Assembly: GCF_009602705.1 (NCBI RefSeq)
Contig: NZ_VSWH01000001.1
Span: 310,001 to 374,000, forward strand
DNA length: 64,000 nucleotides
Direction of reading: 5' to 3'
Source of the DNA: Chryseobacterium vaccae
GTDB lineage: Bacteria > Bacteroidota > Bacteroidia > Flavobacteriales > Weeksellaceae
Shown here: in pieces, positions 19,601-26,800 of the stretch
Numbering within the stretch: the stretch's first letter is position 1
How the letters are laid out: each line of letters starts with the position of its first letter
Notes under the pieces: model-generated
The model's database searches: none
What the model was told of the DNA's origin: nothing
Seen by the model: the letters and a program-made list of their open reading frames with translations, nothing else
Made by a program: the position numbers and the translations under genes

Positions 19601-20583
19601 GGAACAAAGGAATGAATTTAGATATCAATAGTTTTTTGATGTCTAGTCTGTTTACCGGAGCTCTTGGCAGGGCGACATATGATATGAACAGCAGTAATAT
19701 GGGTTCATATATCCTAAACTCCAAGGCTTCTATGGAAGTTGCTGCTTTTGAAAATTTCCTTTTCTTAGAACTTCCTGCTTCTTTTGCAGGTGAGGGACTG
19801 CTTGTAGCAGGATGGAGAGCTGCAGGGTTGAGTAGGTATATTTGTCGCCCTCTTGGAAAAGTTACTAATGGACTGATAAAAATCTGCTTTACAGAAGGAA
19901 CTCTGGTTGCTGCAGAAAAAGGCAATAAAAAGATTGAAGACATCAAAGAAGGTGATTTTGTCTGGAGTTACAATGAAGAAACAGGCAAAAAAGAACTGAA
20001 AAAAGTAGTAGCATTATCCCGCAATACTTCTTCTTCCTTGGTAAGAATCTCCATAAACGGAACAGAAATTACCTGTACCCCAGAACACCCGTTCTACGTA
20101 AATGGAAATTGGATAGAAGCTAAAGACCTTACCAAAGGGATGCTTTTAACCACTTTAGACGGAAAAACTTCTCCTGTAGAGTCAATAAAATTCTTGGATG
20201 AGAAAGTAAAAGTCTATAACTTTGAAGTAGAAGGCAATCATAATTATTATGTTTCTGAGAAAGGGATTTTAGTGCATAATACGTGTTGGACAGAAAGACT
20301 AGCAAAATTTATGGAATATGCTGCGAATATTGAAACAAAATCTCTTACTTCCCAAGAGGCAACCATTAATCATTTAGAAAGTGTTTTTAAAATTTTAGAT
20401 AAAACGAGAACAGATGATAGGATAATTAAATTAGTTGCTGATGATATGAGTAATGTCAAGTCTGTAGGTAAAGGAGTAATAGAGATAAGCCAAAAGAATG
20501 CGGGAGACGCAACTCTTGTATATCCAGATGGAGGCTTCCAAATATTTCAAAAAGGAAAAATAGTTATTAATAAAATAAAATAG
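16618..20583 (+). CDS. RHS polymorphic toxin with Hint domain and C-terminal toxin tip
   Basis: A 1321-residue RHS protein. It has a Sec signal (VVFSAQ, residue about 20) and an N-terminal DUF6443-like region (YTYTKECLNADCTKVSESVQ, FDSFGRPFQAV). Many YD repeats follow, then the RHS core near residues 805-918 with NYYPFGL, GMLDYGWRQY, GRWNGMDQL, SPYAYVMNNP and DPDGR. Residues about 1090-1223 form an intein-like Hint domain: C1090 (CFTEGTLV), TCTPEHPF, NYYVSEKGILVHN ending in HN-T-C. The last 98 residues (from W1224) are a unique tip I do not recognise, presumably the toxin released by Hint self-cleavage. The next gene abuts its stop and is the likely antidote. Confidence 0.88.
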   Translation: MMKRILSLFGILSAVVFSAQNNLTNTENYTYTKECLNADCTKVSESVQYFDSFGRPFQAVSIKSSPSGKDMVQHIPYDSYGRKVDSWFPVPMPTSGGAVHDTAAVKSNAVSLYGDNRPFSHTVLDNSPLDRVLQQISPGQDWQNHPAAFAYETNINGEVKKYMVSSSWTEGRTESVLSLPGSYPANTLTKNTVTDQDGKVSVEYKNKQGQLIMARKGAGTSDAADTYYVYNEFGHLVYVIPPLASASGSVSQDTLEKLCYQYRYDGWNRLVEKRLPGKGWEYMVYDKADKLILTQDANQRTSFSWMIYKYDAWGRPIYTGILTANNTRPGMQSQISDTSVIESRNTTGLTANDMTYYYSNMYWGLNTLLSVTYYDSYPQQYGFNPPFPSTILGEPVLTETPDADGRSTKGLPVMSLVKNIENDSWTKTYTYYDQKGRAIGTYSINHLGGYTKTESKLDFAGLTLQTKAYHKRLATDTEKLITQTYDYDAQGRLLVHKHKIDNNPEEILKQNTYNELSQIVNKKVGGTNVSSPLQSIDYTYNILGWLTKINDPANLNGKLFGYEMKYFNPQNTTSTSGKYGGNITEIDWKTATDNVLRRYDYQYDALNRLKKGIYSEPGSSVPQNDFYNEAMSYDLNGNVSSLQRNTKGEGTAQQIDNLIYTYTGNRLQTVVDNTGNYMGYPDSSGSAISYDDNGNMTDHIDKGILEIKYNYLNLPGRMKFSTTYVIRNNETGEDETRNVRSEYIYRADRTKLRKKYTFEFRKNNTERTNTTDYLDGFQYTINHLNTVSLDFVPTSEGYYDFKNNKYIYNYTDQLGNVRLSYQNNGSGAAVLEENNYYPFGLKHEGYNYTSGNPDYRYQYNDKELQDDTGMLDYGWRQYIPELGRWNGMDQLSESYFSYSPYAYVMNNPVMMYDPDGRLSQDWLMSFYNNSQNGYNTTWRNTGMGFTNNWGGSMNYEGVSTNFYFGGTSTGIGDPNGIYINVPTVELQARGNSNTWNKGMNLDINSFLMSSLFTGALGRATYDMNSSNMGSYILNSKASMEVAAFENFLFLELPASFAGEGLLVAGWRAAGLSRYICRPLGKVTNGLIKICFTEGTLVAAEKGNKKIEDIKEGDFVWSYNEETGKKELKKVVALSRNTSSSLVRISINGTEITCTPEHPFYVNGNWIEAKDLTKGMLLTTLDGKTSPVESIKFLDEKVKVYNFEVEGNHNYYVSEKGILVHNTCWTERLAKFMEYAANIETKSLTSQEATINHLESVFKILDKTRTDDRIIKLVADDMSNVKSVGKGVIEISQKNAGDATLVYPDGGFQIFQKGKIVINKIK

Positions 20584-21198
20584 ATGATGATCGAAAAGCT
20601 TAAAAATGCAATTTTCAATATTTCAGATTTTGAGTATATAAATTTTGTTCAAAATTCTAAAAGTATAAAATTTATCTATCATGATGTTATTGTTTACGGA
20701 TATAAAGATTCTATTTCAGTTTTTTATGATGATGCAGAAATGGGAGTTCTTACTCAATTAAAATTTATTAATAAAGAAAACTCTTTAAAAACATTTAGTG
20801 ACATTTCGAATGCTTTAGACTACATGAAGTATCTTTCTAAGGTAACCTCTGAGATAAAGTATGCATCATATCATTACTTTTTATACCGATTAAAAGAAAT
20901 AGAATTTAATTACACTCATTTTTCATTTGGTTTGGTAGGGTGTTATCCAAATTATTCTAAGGAGAATCTAAGTATTCGTTGTGATTTCGGAGGCTTGAGT
21001 ATAATGAATAAGCAAGTAAGGTATAATTGTCTGATTATTTTTAATAATGACGGATCTTGCAAATTTTCTTTTTATCCCGAAAATCCTGAATGGAACGAAG
21101 AAAAAATATGCCCTAAAAGAGATGTGGATAAAATTATAGAATATATTCTGAATCTTAAAGTTGATAATTATGATGATATCCCATTAATAGAATCATAA
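20584..21198 (+). CDS. Candidate immunity protein for the main RHS toxin
   Basis: A 204-residue cytoplasmic protein whose ATG directly follows the toxin stop codon, so the two are translationally coupled. It has no signal peptide and no familiar catalytic motif, and it is rich in Asn, Ile, Phe, Ser and Tyr. Base composition is lower in GC than the RHS genes upstream, as is common for immunity genes. The role as antidote to the 98-residue tip rests on position alone. I do not recognise the family. Confidence 0.7.
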   Translation: MMIEKLKNAIFNISDFEYINFVQNSKSIKFIYHDVIVYGYKDSISVFYDDAEMGVLTQLKFINKENSLKTFSDISNALDYMKYLSKVTSEIKYASYHYFLYRLKEIEFNYTHFSFGLVGCYPNYSKENLSIRCDFGGLSIMNKQVRYNCLIIFNNDGSCKFSFYPENPEWNEEKICPKRDVDKIIEYILNLKVDNYDDIPLIES

Positions 21199-21264
21199 GT
21201 AAAAAGGTTATTCTTTTCTTTACTATTTTAGACAAAACAATGACGTGAACATCATCGCCTATAC

Positions 21265-21315
21265 CCAAAGAAAAGCAATAGACTGTTTCATTTTGAAGCA
21301 GTCTGTTTTTTCCAA
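21265..21315 (+). terminator. Terminator hairpin in cassette-boundary repeat (copy 1)
   Basis: AGACTGTTTC pairs with GAAGCAGTCT (one G-U pair) across a short loop and is followed by a T run (GTTTTTTCC). The same sequence is nearly identical at 23520-23570, each time downstream of an immunity gene and directly before an orphan RHS core. The repeated block continues into the RHS core homology, so it marks the cassette boundary. Confidence 0.8.
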
Positions 21316-21543
21316 ATGGTATTGTATGTACTAAAATTTAAAATAATAAAATACATTTACAACTATACCGATCAGCTAGGAAATGTACGGCTGAGCTATC
21401 AGAATAATGGCTCAGGAGCAGCAGTTCTTGAAGAAAGCAACTATTATCCGTTTGGGTTATAGCATTATGGATACAATTCTACATCATGAAATCCTGACTA
21501 CCGATACCAATACAACGGTAAAGAATTACAGGATGATACAGGA
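21316..21543 (+). pseudogene. Broken leader of RHS orphan tip 2 (two in-frame stops)
   Basis: From ATG 21316 the frame reads MVLYVLKFKIIKYIYNYTDQ and then the RHS core (LGNVRLSYQNNGSGAAVLEE). It hits TAG at 21460 (PFGL-stop where homologous copies have Lys) and TGA at 21487 (where they have Gly). After these it is in frame with the intact ORF from 21544. No signal peptide or YD-repeat shell is present. This is a displaced core segment, homologous to 19030-19367, that cannot be translated through as it stands. Confidence 0.8.
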
Positions 21544-22121
21544 ATGCTTGATTATGGCTGGAGACAGTATATGTCGGAACTGGGAAGATGGAATGGGATG
21601 GATCAGCTTTCAGAAGCTTATTCTTCGTATTCACCTTATGCTTATGTAATGAATAATCCGGTGATGATGTATGACCCGGATGGAAGAGTGAGTCAGGAAT
21701 GGCTTAATGGAATTTACAATATGTCACGACCAGGAAAAACGACATATAGTCAGTTTTCTTCTAACGGGATAGCAGTTCTTGAAGAAAACAACTATTATCC
21801 GTTTGGGTTAAAGCATTATGGATACAATTCTACATCAGGAAACCCTGACTACCGATACCAATACAACGGTAAAGAATTACAGGATGATACAGGAATGCTT
21901 GATTATGGCTGGAGACAGTATATGCCGGAGTTGGGAAAATGGAATGGGATGGACCAGCTTTCAGAAAGTTATTTCTCGTATTCACCTTATGCTTATGTAA
22001 TGAATAATCCGGTAATGATGTATGACCCGGATGGAAGGGTAAGCCAGGAATGGCTTAATGGAATTTATAATATGTCACGACCAGGGAAAACGACATATAG
22101 CCAGTTTTCTTCTAACGGGAT
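21421..22121 (+). repeat. Tandem 351-bp duplication of RHS core segment
   Basis: Two direct copies, 21421-21771 and 21772-22121, each begin at GCAGTTCTTGAAGAA and end in the YNMSRPGKTTYSQFSSNG codons, an in-frame period of 117 codons. The first copy carries the two nonsense codons and the second is intact, so the duplication lets an open frame persist downstream. Confidence 0.85.
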
Positions 22122-22884
22122 GTCAGCTTGGGCTAATTATGAAAGTTTGCCATTTGGTGAAGCTTCCCGACTTTATAGTTTGATTGATAGAGGAGGTAGT
22201 GGATATTATAGATATTGGTCAGGAGGAGATAGTGATTTTACAGCATCTCTTAGAGAAGGAAGGTTAAATTTTGGTGGAGATTTTGGGATTTTAAATCAGG
22301 TTAGAATTTATAGTAATGGAGCAGAGATTAGACAGTCATATCTAAGCTATGGATTAGGGGAAGGAGATGCAGCTAGGATGCAAAATATATCATGGGATGC
22401 ATATAAAGACTGGGCAGATTGGAGTGCAACTATTACAGAAGATGGTCTTAAATATATGGTTAAGCAGAGAACTTCTCTTTATAATGAAGGGTTTTGGATT
22501 GATAATTTAGGACAAAGAAGAAGTGTAGCCTATGCCGGTCGATCAAGAGGCTCATTAATCGGATTAAGAAGTGATTATGTAAGAACTACTACAAAATTAG
22601 GAAGATATGCAAAAAAAGCAGGTATGGTTGGTAATGTAATCAGTGTTGGAGAGATTGGTTATGGAGTTTATGAAGATAATTGGAGATTTGGAAAAAATGC
22701 ACAAGTAGCAACAGCTGGAGTAGTCGGTGGAATGGCAGGCGCAGCATCGGGAGCATGGGTGTTAGGTAAGGCGGGAGGTTTCATAGGAACCTTTGTAGGC
22801 CCTGAAGGTACTGTCGTGGGGGCTGCAATAGGTGGTGTTATCGGAGGGGAGGTATTGTTGGAGGTGTTTGGGGAGGTGATATAG
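21544..22884 (+). CDS. RHS orphan tip 2: core fragment plus glycine-rich membrane-type toxin domain
   Basis: A 446-residue ORF starting inside the RHS core at MLDYGWRQY. It contains the core twice (DPDGRVSQEW appears twice). From about residue 195 it turns into a unique tip that ends in a long Gly/Ala/Val-rich hydrophobic segment (VATAGVVGGMAGAASGAWV, then AAIGGVIGGEVLLEVFGEVI). Such glycine-zipper stretches suggest membrane insertion. It lacks a secretion signal and shell, so it is probably a reserve tip that works only after recombination into the full RHS gene. The next gene encodes a membrane protein of likely immunity function. Confidence 0.75.
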   Translation: MLDYGWRQYMSELGRWNGMDQLSEAYSSYSPYAYVMNNPVMMYDPDGRVSQEWLNGIYNMSRPGKTTYSQFSSNGIAVLEENNYYPFGLKHYGYNSTSGNPDYRYQYNGKELQDDTGMLDYGWRQYMPELGKWNGMDQLSESYFSYSPYAYVMNNPVMMYDPDGRVSQEWLNGIYNMSRPGKTTYSQFSSNGMSAWANYESLPFGEASRLYSLIDRGGSGYYRYWSGGDSDFTASLREGRLNFGGDFGILNQVRIYSNGAEIRQSYLSYGLGEGDAARMQNISWDAYKDWADWSATITEDGLKYMVKQRTSLYNEGFWIDNLGQRRSVAYAGRSRGSLIGLRSDYVRTTTKLGRYAKKAGMVGNVISVGEIGYGVYEDNWRFGKNAQVATAGVVGGMAGAASGAWVLGKAGGFIGTFVGPEGTVVGAAIGGVIGGEVLLEVFGEVI

Positions 22885-22934
22885 TAAAAGGTTGGGCAGA
22901 GGATTTACTTTAATAATATTTAAAATAGGAATTT

Positions 22935-23465
22935 ATGAACAAAATAGAAATAAAAGGGAGTAAAGCGAAATTAGTAATAATGTTTATAGGAGCACTAATG
23001 TTTGTAATTTTAGGGGTATTTCTAATAATTAATCCGGAGATTTTTTCTTCCGTAATATTTAAAAATATAATATTTATACGTGTTATAGGGATTATATCAA
23101 TAATATTTTTTGGGTTATGTTTTGTTTTTATACTAAGGATGTTGTTAATGAAAGAAAATAATCTTATCCTTGACAAAAATGGAATTACTGATAACTCTAG
23201 TTATTCCAGCGTAGGAATGATTGATTGGAAGGATATAACCTCTATAAAATCTATTGATGTTATGTCAACAAAATTTTTAATTATTAATTTAAAAGATCCT
23301 AATAAATACTTAATATCACAAAATAGTATTAAAAGAAAACTCTTAGAAAGAACTTTTAAAACTTATGGAACTCCTATTGCAATCTCTTCAAATGCATTGA
23401 AGTGTAGTTTTAAAGAACTTGAACAAATCATTTTGCAATTTTATAATAAATATAAGCATAATTAA
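22935..23465 (+). CDS. Membrane protein, STM3941-like; candidate immunity protein for orphan tip 2
   Basis: A 176-residue protein with two N-terminal membrane segments (about residues 12-34 and 43-66). A soluble domain follows with LILDKNGITDNSSYSSVGMIDWKDI, a pattern I associate with STM3941-type proteins. These occur as immunity-like genes beside polymorphic toxin tips. Location in the membrane fits protection against the hydrophobic tip upstream. A gap of 50 bases separates them. Assignment as immunity is inference from position. Confidence 0.7.
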   Translation: MNKIEIKGSKAKLVIMFIGALMFVILGVFLIINPEIFSSVIFKNIIFIRVIGIISIIFFGLCFVFILRMLLMKENNLILDKNGITDNSSYSSVGMIDWKDITSIKSIDVMSTKFLIINLKDPNKYLISQNSIKRKLLERTFKTYGTPIAISSNALKCSFKELEQIILQFYNKYKHN

Positions 23466-23519
23466 TATTTGTATTAAAGTAAGAAATTAATTTCTCAATG
23501 GTGAGTATTACAGCTCTGT

Positions 23520-23570
23520 CCAAAGAAAAGCAATAGACTGTTTCATTTTGAAGCAGTCTGTTTTTTCCAA
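23520..23570 (+). terminator. Terminator hairpin in cassette-boundary repeat (copy 2)
   Basis: Near-identical to 21265-21315: the same AGACTGTTTC/GAAGCAGTCT stem and T run, placed after the immunity candidate for tip 2 and directly before orphan tip 3. Confidence 0.8.
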
Positions 23571-23576
23571 AGGGTA

Positions 23577-24716
23577 TTGTATGTACTAAAATTTAAAATA
23601 ATAAAATACATTTACAACTATACCGATCAATTAGGAAATGTACGGTTGAGCTATCAGAATAATGGCTCAGGAGCAGCAGTTCTTGAAGAAAACAACTATT
23701 ACCCGTTTGGGTTAAAGCATGAGGGATACAATTACACATCAGGAAATCCTGACCAATACAACGGTAAAGAATTACAGGATGATACAGGAATGCTTGATTA
23801 TGGCTGGAGACAGTATATGCCGGATCTCGGAAGATGGAACGGGATAGACCAATTGGCAGAATCTTACTACCTGGCCAGCCCTTATGCGTATGTGTTAAAC
23901 AATCCTATTTCTTTTATAGATCCTGATGGAAGAGCAGTGGAGCCTGTTGCGGACGGCTGGGAATTTATCGGACAAGACGTAGCACGTCTTTTCAATTATT
24001 TAAAAAGAGGAGGAAATGTAAAGTCACTTACCAATGCTTTGGGAAATTGGAACGGAAGCGGACGTGTAGATGATTTCTGGTCTTATTTTGGCTCCTGGTT
24101 AGCATGGTCATCAAATCCATATATGGGAGCTGGTGGAGCTGTTTATGCCACAGTGATTTCAGATGGAGCTAAGGGAGCTACATCAACGGACATACAGGAA
24201 ATTGTTTTCACTAGAATCAAAGTTGCTGATGTTCAGAGTTTAGAAGATAGTTTCGCAGACACTCAAAAAGCATGGAGACAGCCCGGAAAAGCCATTATGA
24301 TGGACAGTATGTTTGACGTTTTGGGGATTTTAATCGTAAATAAAGTCGAACCGGAAACACAGACTCAAGCATTAGGAATTGCGGCATTAGCCGTTATCTT
24401 CGCTAAAGGAAGAGTTGCTCCAGGGATTATTAAAGCAGAGGAATTTATAACAGTACGACATCATACATCTACTTCAGCTGTTAAAGCTATTAAAAAAAGT
24501 GGTTCTATTAATGTTTCGTCACCAAGACCATTTGGAGTAGATGTTGAAATGGCTCCTTTTGTATATCCGCTAAATGTAAAACTAGGTCAAGCAAGTGGAG
24601 GTTATCTTGGTGGAGGATATATAGAATTTACAGTACCTAAATGGGGAGTTACTCCTACTCCTTTTATAGGAGGTGTAGGAAATTCTGGAAGAATTATGGT
24701 AGAAGGGCATATGTAA
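23577..24716 (+). CDS. RHS orphan tip 3: core fragment plus putative ADP-ribosyltransferase-like toxin
   Basis: A 379-codon open frame from a TTG. The homologous ATG at the start of orphan tip 2 is AGG here (position 23571-23573), so normal initiation is doubtful. The first about 115 residues are RHS core with a nine-base in-frame deletion (GNPDQYNGKE in place of GNPDYRYQYNGKE). The core then departs from the other copies (DQLAESYYLASPYAYVLNNP). The C-terminal about 95 residues, VRHHTSTSAVKAIKKSGSI onward, resemble HYD1-type ART toxins (HxTS...I..SG). It has no signal peptide. Probably a silent donor tip; the toxin family call is tentative. Confidence 0.65.
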   Translation: MYVLKFKIIKYIYNYTDQLGNVRLSYQNNGSGAAVLEENNYYPFGLKHEGYNYTSGNPDQYNGKELQDDTGMLDYGWRQYMPDLGRWNGIDQLAESYYLASPYAYVLNNPISFIDPDGRAVEPVADGWEFIGQDVARLFNYLKRGGNVKSLTNALGNWNGSGRVDDFWSYFGSWLAWSSNPYMGAGGAVYATVISDGAKGATSTDIQEIVFTRIKVADVQSLEDSFADTQKAWRQPGKAIMMDSMFDVLGILIVNKVEPETQTQALGIAALAVIFAKGRVAPGIIKAEEFITVRHHTSTSAVKAIKKSGSINVSSPRPFGVDVEMAPFVYPLNVKLGQASGGYLGGGYIEFTVPKWGVTPTPFIGGVGNSGRIMVEGHM

Positions 24717-24780
24717 TTGAATATAAGTACTTTGAATCCAAAATATGTTAAACGTTGGTGGTGGCCATTTTAATAAAAAT

Positions 24781-25341
24781 ATGAAAAAAATAAAATTAGA
24801 ATATAACTTGTGTGTTTTTTTATTTGCTTATTTAAATCAAGCAGATTTATCATTACACAGAGCGGGATGGACAAGCATCAGAGAATTGAAAAATTTTTAC
24901 TCAAATCAGGTAAATCCTAGAGAAGTAGGGCGATTTTTAATACTAAATGCTGATATAAATGAGAGTAAATTAGGATATTATTACGGAATAAAAGGATATT
25001 CTCTAAAAAAAATTATTCTTTCGCGGATAAATTTTATGTTTGGGTTTCCTCCTGTCTTCCTTAGCGAGGAAATTTATTATATATGCCAAAAATTGATGAA
25101 TTTTGCAGAAATGCTTGAAAAAGATGATGTTCACCAGTTGGAAATGGAAAAATTAAGGCTTGAAATTTCAAAATTTTCTTTTGATATATTAAGGTATAAA
25201 ATATCTTATAAGGATTATAGTGAAGCATTAAAAATTGAACATTATATGCAACATGATGGGCTAAAGGATATTAAAATAAAAGAGTTTATAAAAAGGCTTC
25301 CCGACTCATCTGTTTTTATAATGTATTTCAAAAATATTTGA
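24781..25341 (+). CDS. Candidate immunity protein for orphan tip 3
   Basis: A 186-residue soluble protein beginning MKKIKLEYNLCVFLFAYLNQ. An in-frame ATG 36 bases upstream would add MLNVGGGHFNKN, which looks unlike a genuine N-terminus, so I prefer 24781. It is rich in Lys, Ile, Phe and Tyr and very AT-rich. I do not recognise the family. It follows orphan tip 3 after 64 bases, so an antidote role is inferred from position only. Confidence 0.6.
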   Translation: MKKIKLEYNLCVFLFAYLNQADLSLHRAGWTSIRELKNFYSNQVNPREVGRFLILNADINESKLGYYYGIKGYSLKKIILSRINFMFGFPPVFLSEEIYYICQKLMNFAEMLEKDDVHQLEMEKLRLEISKFSFDILRYKISYKDYSEALKIEHYMQHDGLKDIKIKEFIKRLPDSSVFIMYFKNI

Positions 25342-25422
25342 TAATTTTTTAATCTGTAGCTTAACGCTGATGCTGGCTTTGATAGTAAAAAATGTAGAGA
25401 TTTTTTAGAGAAAAAGGAAATA

Positions 25423-25671
25423 ATGATACAAACAGAAAAATTAAATAGTGCAATATTGGCAATCCAAGACATGATAATTCGTGCACGCAGTTTGGCTTAT
25501 AAAAACGAATCATATGAGTTCTTAGCAGACTTTTTAGATGGTATAGAGTATCTTCCAGCCTTGATATTGGAGAAAGGAGATCAAACAGAATTATTTGAGC
25601 ATTTTTTAGAAGAACTATCTACTAAATATAATTTTCCAGAGGTTTTTAATAAATATAAAAAATATGAGTAA
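25423..25671 (+). CDS. Small immunity-like protein
   Basis: An 82-residue, mostly helical acidic protein (MIQTEKLNSAILAIQDMIIR, FLADFLDGIEYLPALILEKG). I do not know the family with certainty. It is in a row of AT-rich small genes after the RHS tips, with no toxin of its own next to it, which suggests an orphan immunity gene. No signal peptide or membrane segment. Confidence 0.6.
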   Translation: MIQTEKLNSAILAIQDMIIRARSLAYKNESYEFLADFLDGIEYLPALILEKGDQTELFEHFLEELSTKYNFPEVFNKYKKYE

Positions 25672-25748
25672 TGTAAGTGAATATTAAAGGTTGTTCAAAA
25701 TGGAAATAATGTTATTTGAAAACCCACATAATTTATAAGTAAATAATT

Positions 25749-26114
25749 ATGGAAATAACAACAGATATAAATAGAATCAATCAGATTTTGACTGAATATC
25801 AAGGTGATAAAGCGGAAATGTGGCTGTTTGATATTAGTCACATTAGATTAGCAATAAAAATATATTCAAAAAGAAAGGATGATGTTCCTTTTCTTGTAAT
25901 GATAGGATGCAAATATATTAAGGGAACTTTTATGTTGGATAATCCGAAATTATCTGTGAAGAAGGATTTTGATACAGAAGGATCAGAAGTCATTTTCAAG
26001 ATTATTGATGATGTTAGAGATTTTGAACTGATATCGACAGGAGGTATCGCTTTAGCTAAAGGAGTCGAATCAGAGTTTGGTGATTCATTTGAGGGGTTTT
26101 TATTAGAAAAATAA
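25749..26114 (+). CDS. Immunity-like protein of unknown family
   Basis: A 121-residue soluble protein with an alternating beta-type pattern (MWLFDISHIRLAIKIYSKR, VPFLVMIGCKYIKGTF, VIFKIIDDVRDFELISTGGIALAKG). No familiar motif. It is in the same AT-rich immunity-like cluster and is followed by a hairpin terminator at 26177. Function inferred from location only. Confidence 0.6.
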   Translation: MEITTDINRINQILTEYQGDKAEMWLFDISHIRLAIKIYSKRKDDVPFLVMIGCKYIKGTFMLDNPKLSVKKDFDTEGSEVIFKIIDDVRDFELISTGGIALAKGVESEFGDSFEGFLLEK

Positions 26115-26176
26115 AAAATTCCAGATTAGATTATCATGAAGGGCTATTACTAAAAGTTCAAAACTCAAAAAATCAG

Positions 26177-26202
26177 GTAAGAGTATCAAAAAATACTCTT
26201 AC
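26177..26202 (+). terminator. Hairpin terminator after immunity-like cluster
   Basis: GTAAGAGTAT pairs perfectly with ATACTCTTAC around the loop CAAAAA and is followed by TTATTTTG. It has no similarity to the cassette-boundary terminators. Confidence 0.7.
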
Positions 26203-26280
26203 TTATTTTGCTGTTATATATCAAACTAAAATCCACATTATAGAATGTTCAATAACTGAAATTAATAAAAAATAAAAAAA

Positions 26281-26711
26281 ATGCATATTTTGTTAACAGT
26301 TTATTTGATGATAATTTTAATAGTAGATGCTTATGAAGTGTGGAATTACATGATTAATATCTCAAATGAAACAATTATATTATTTTTCACTTTATTGAAT
26401 TTCAGAGAAAAGTAGGAAATAATGACATATCAATATTTTCAACATCTATATTTTTTACAATAATGCTATGGATGAATATCTTAACAGCATTAAATTTTAT
26501 CCTTCTTAAAAATTATTATCCTACTAAAAATTATTTTATTCCTATTACATTGTTTTGTATTGGATTATTCTGGGTAATAAATAATTATTTAAGGAAAAAG
26601 AGGCATGAAAATTATGGTTTTCATACATCATTTTTAGGGTATTCATGTTTATTACTTTATATTATAATAAGCTTTGCTTTATTTGTATATAGTGTAGAAC
26701 TGTTAAGATAA
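26281..26711 (+). pseudogene. Frameshifted small membrane protein
   Basis: A 44-codon ORF (26281-26415, MHILLTVYLMIILIVDAYEV) ends at a TAG. Open frame in the next phase runs from about 26400 through 26463 to 26711 with further membrane segments (FFTIMLWMNILTALNFILL, FIPITLFCIGLFWVI, YSCLLLYIIISFALFVYS). Joining the frames near the AGAGAAAAGTAGG run at 26403-26415 gives a continuous membrane protein of about 140 residues with four spans. A one-base indel, or sequence error there, is the simplest reading. It could have been another immunity protein of the RHS locus. Confidence 0.55.
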
Positions 26712-26788
26712 AAGATTAAGATATGAATTATAACCTCCTCTATAAAAACAAAACCCCGGAAAAGCCCTTAAACAAAAGAAAAAATCCA

Positions 26789-26796
26789 TAATTTTG
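26789..26796 (+). promoter_or_regulatory. Promoter -7 box (TAATTTTG) next to a start codon
   Basis: TAATTTTG lies only four bases before the ATG of the nuclease gene, implying a very short or absent 5' leader if used. The same spacing is seen at dnaX. Confidence 0.5.
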
Positions 26797-26800
26797 CGGC

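Noticed and set aside
21407..22000. Extra plus-strand ORFs of 60-80 codons inside the orphan RHS tips
   Set aside because: They are another phase of the repeated RHS core and recur only because the core is duplicated.
24745..24780. Upstream ATG for the immunity candidate at 24781
   Set aside because: Would add MLNVGGGHFNKN, unlike a natural N-terminus; the internal ATG followed by KKIKLEYNL is more plausible.
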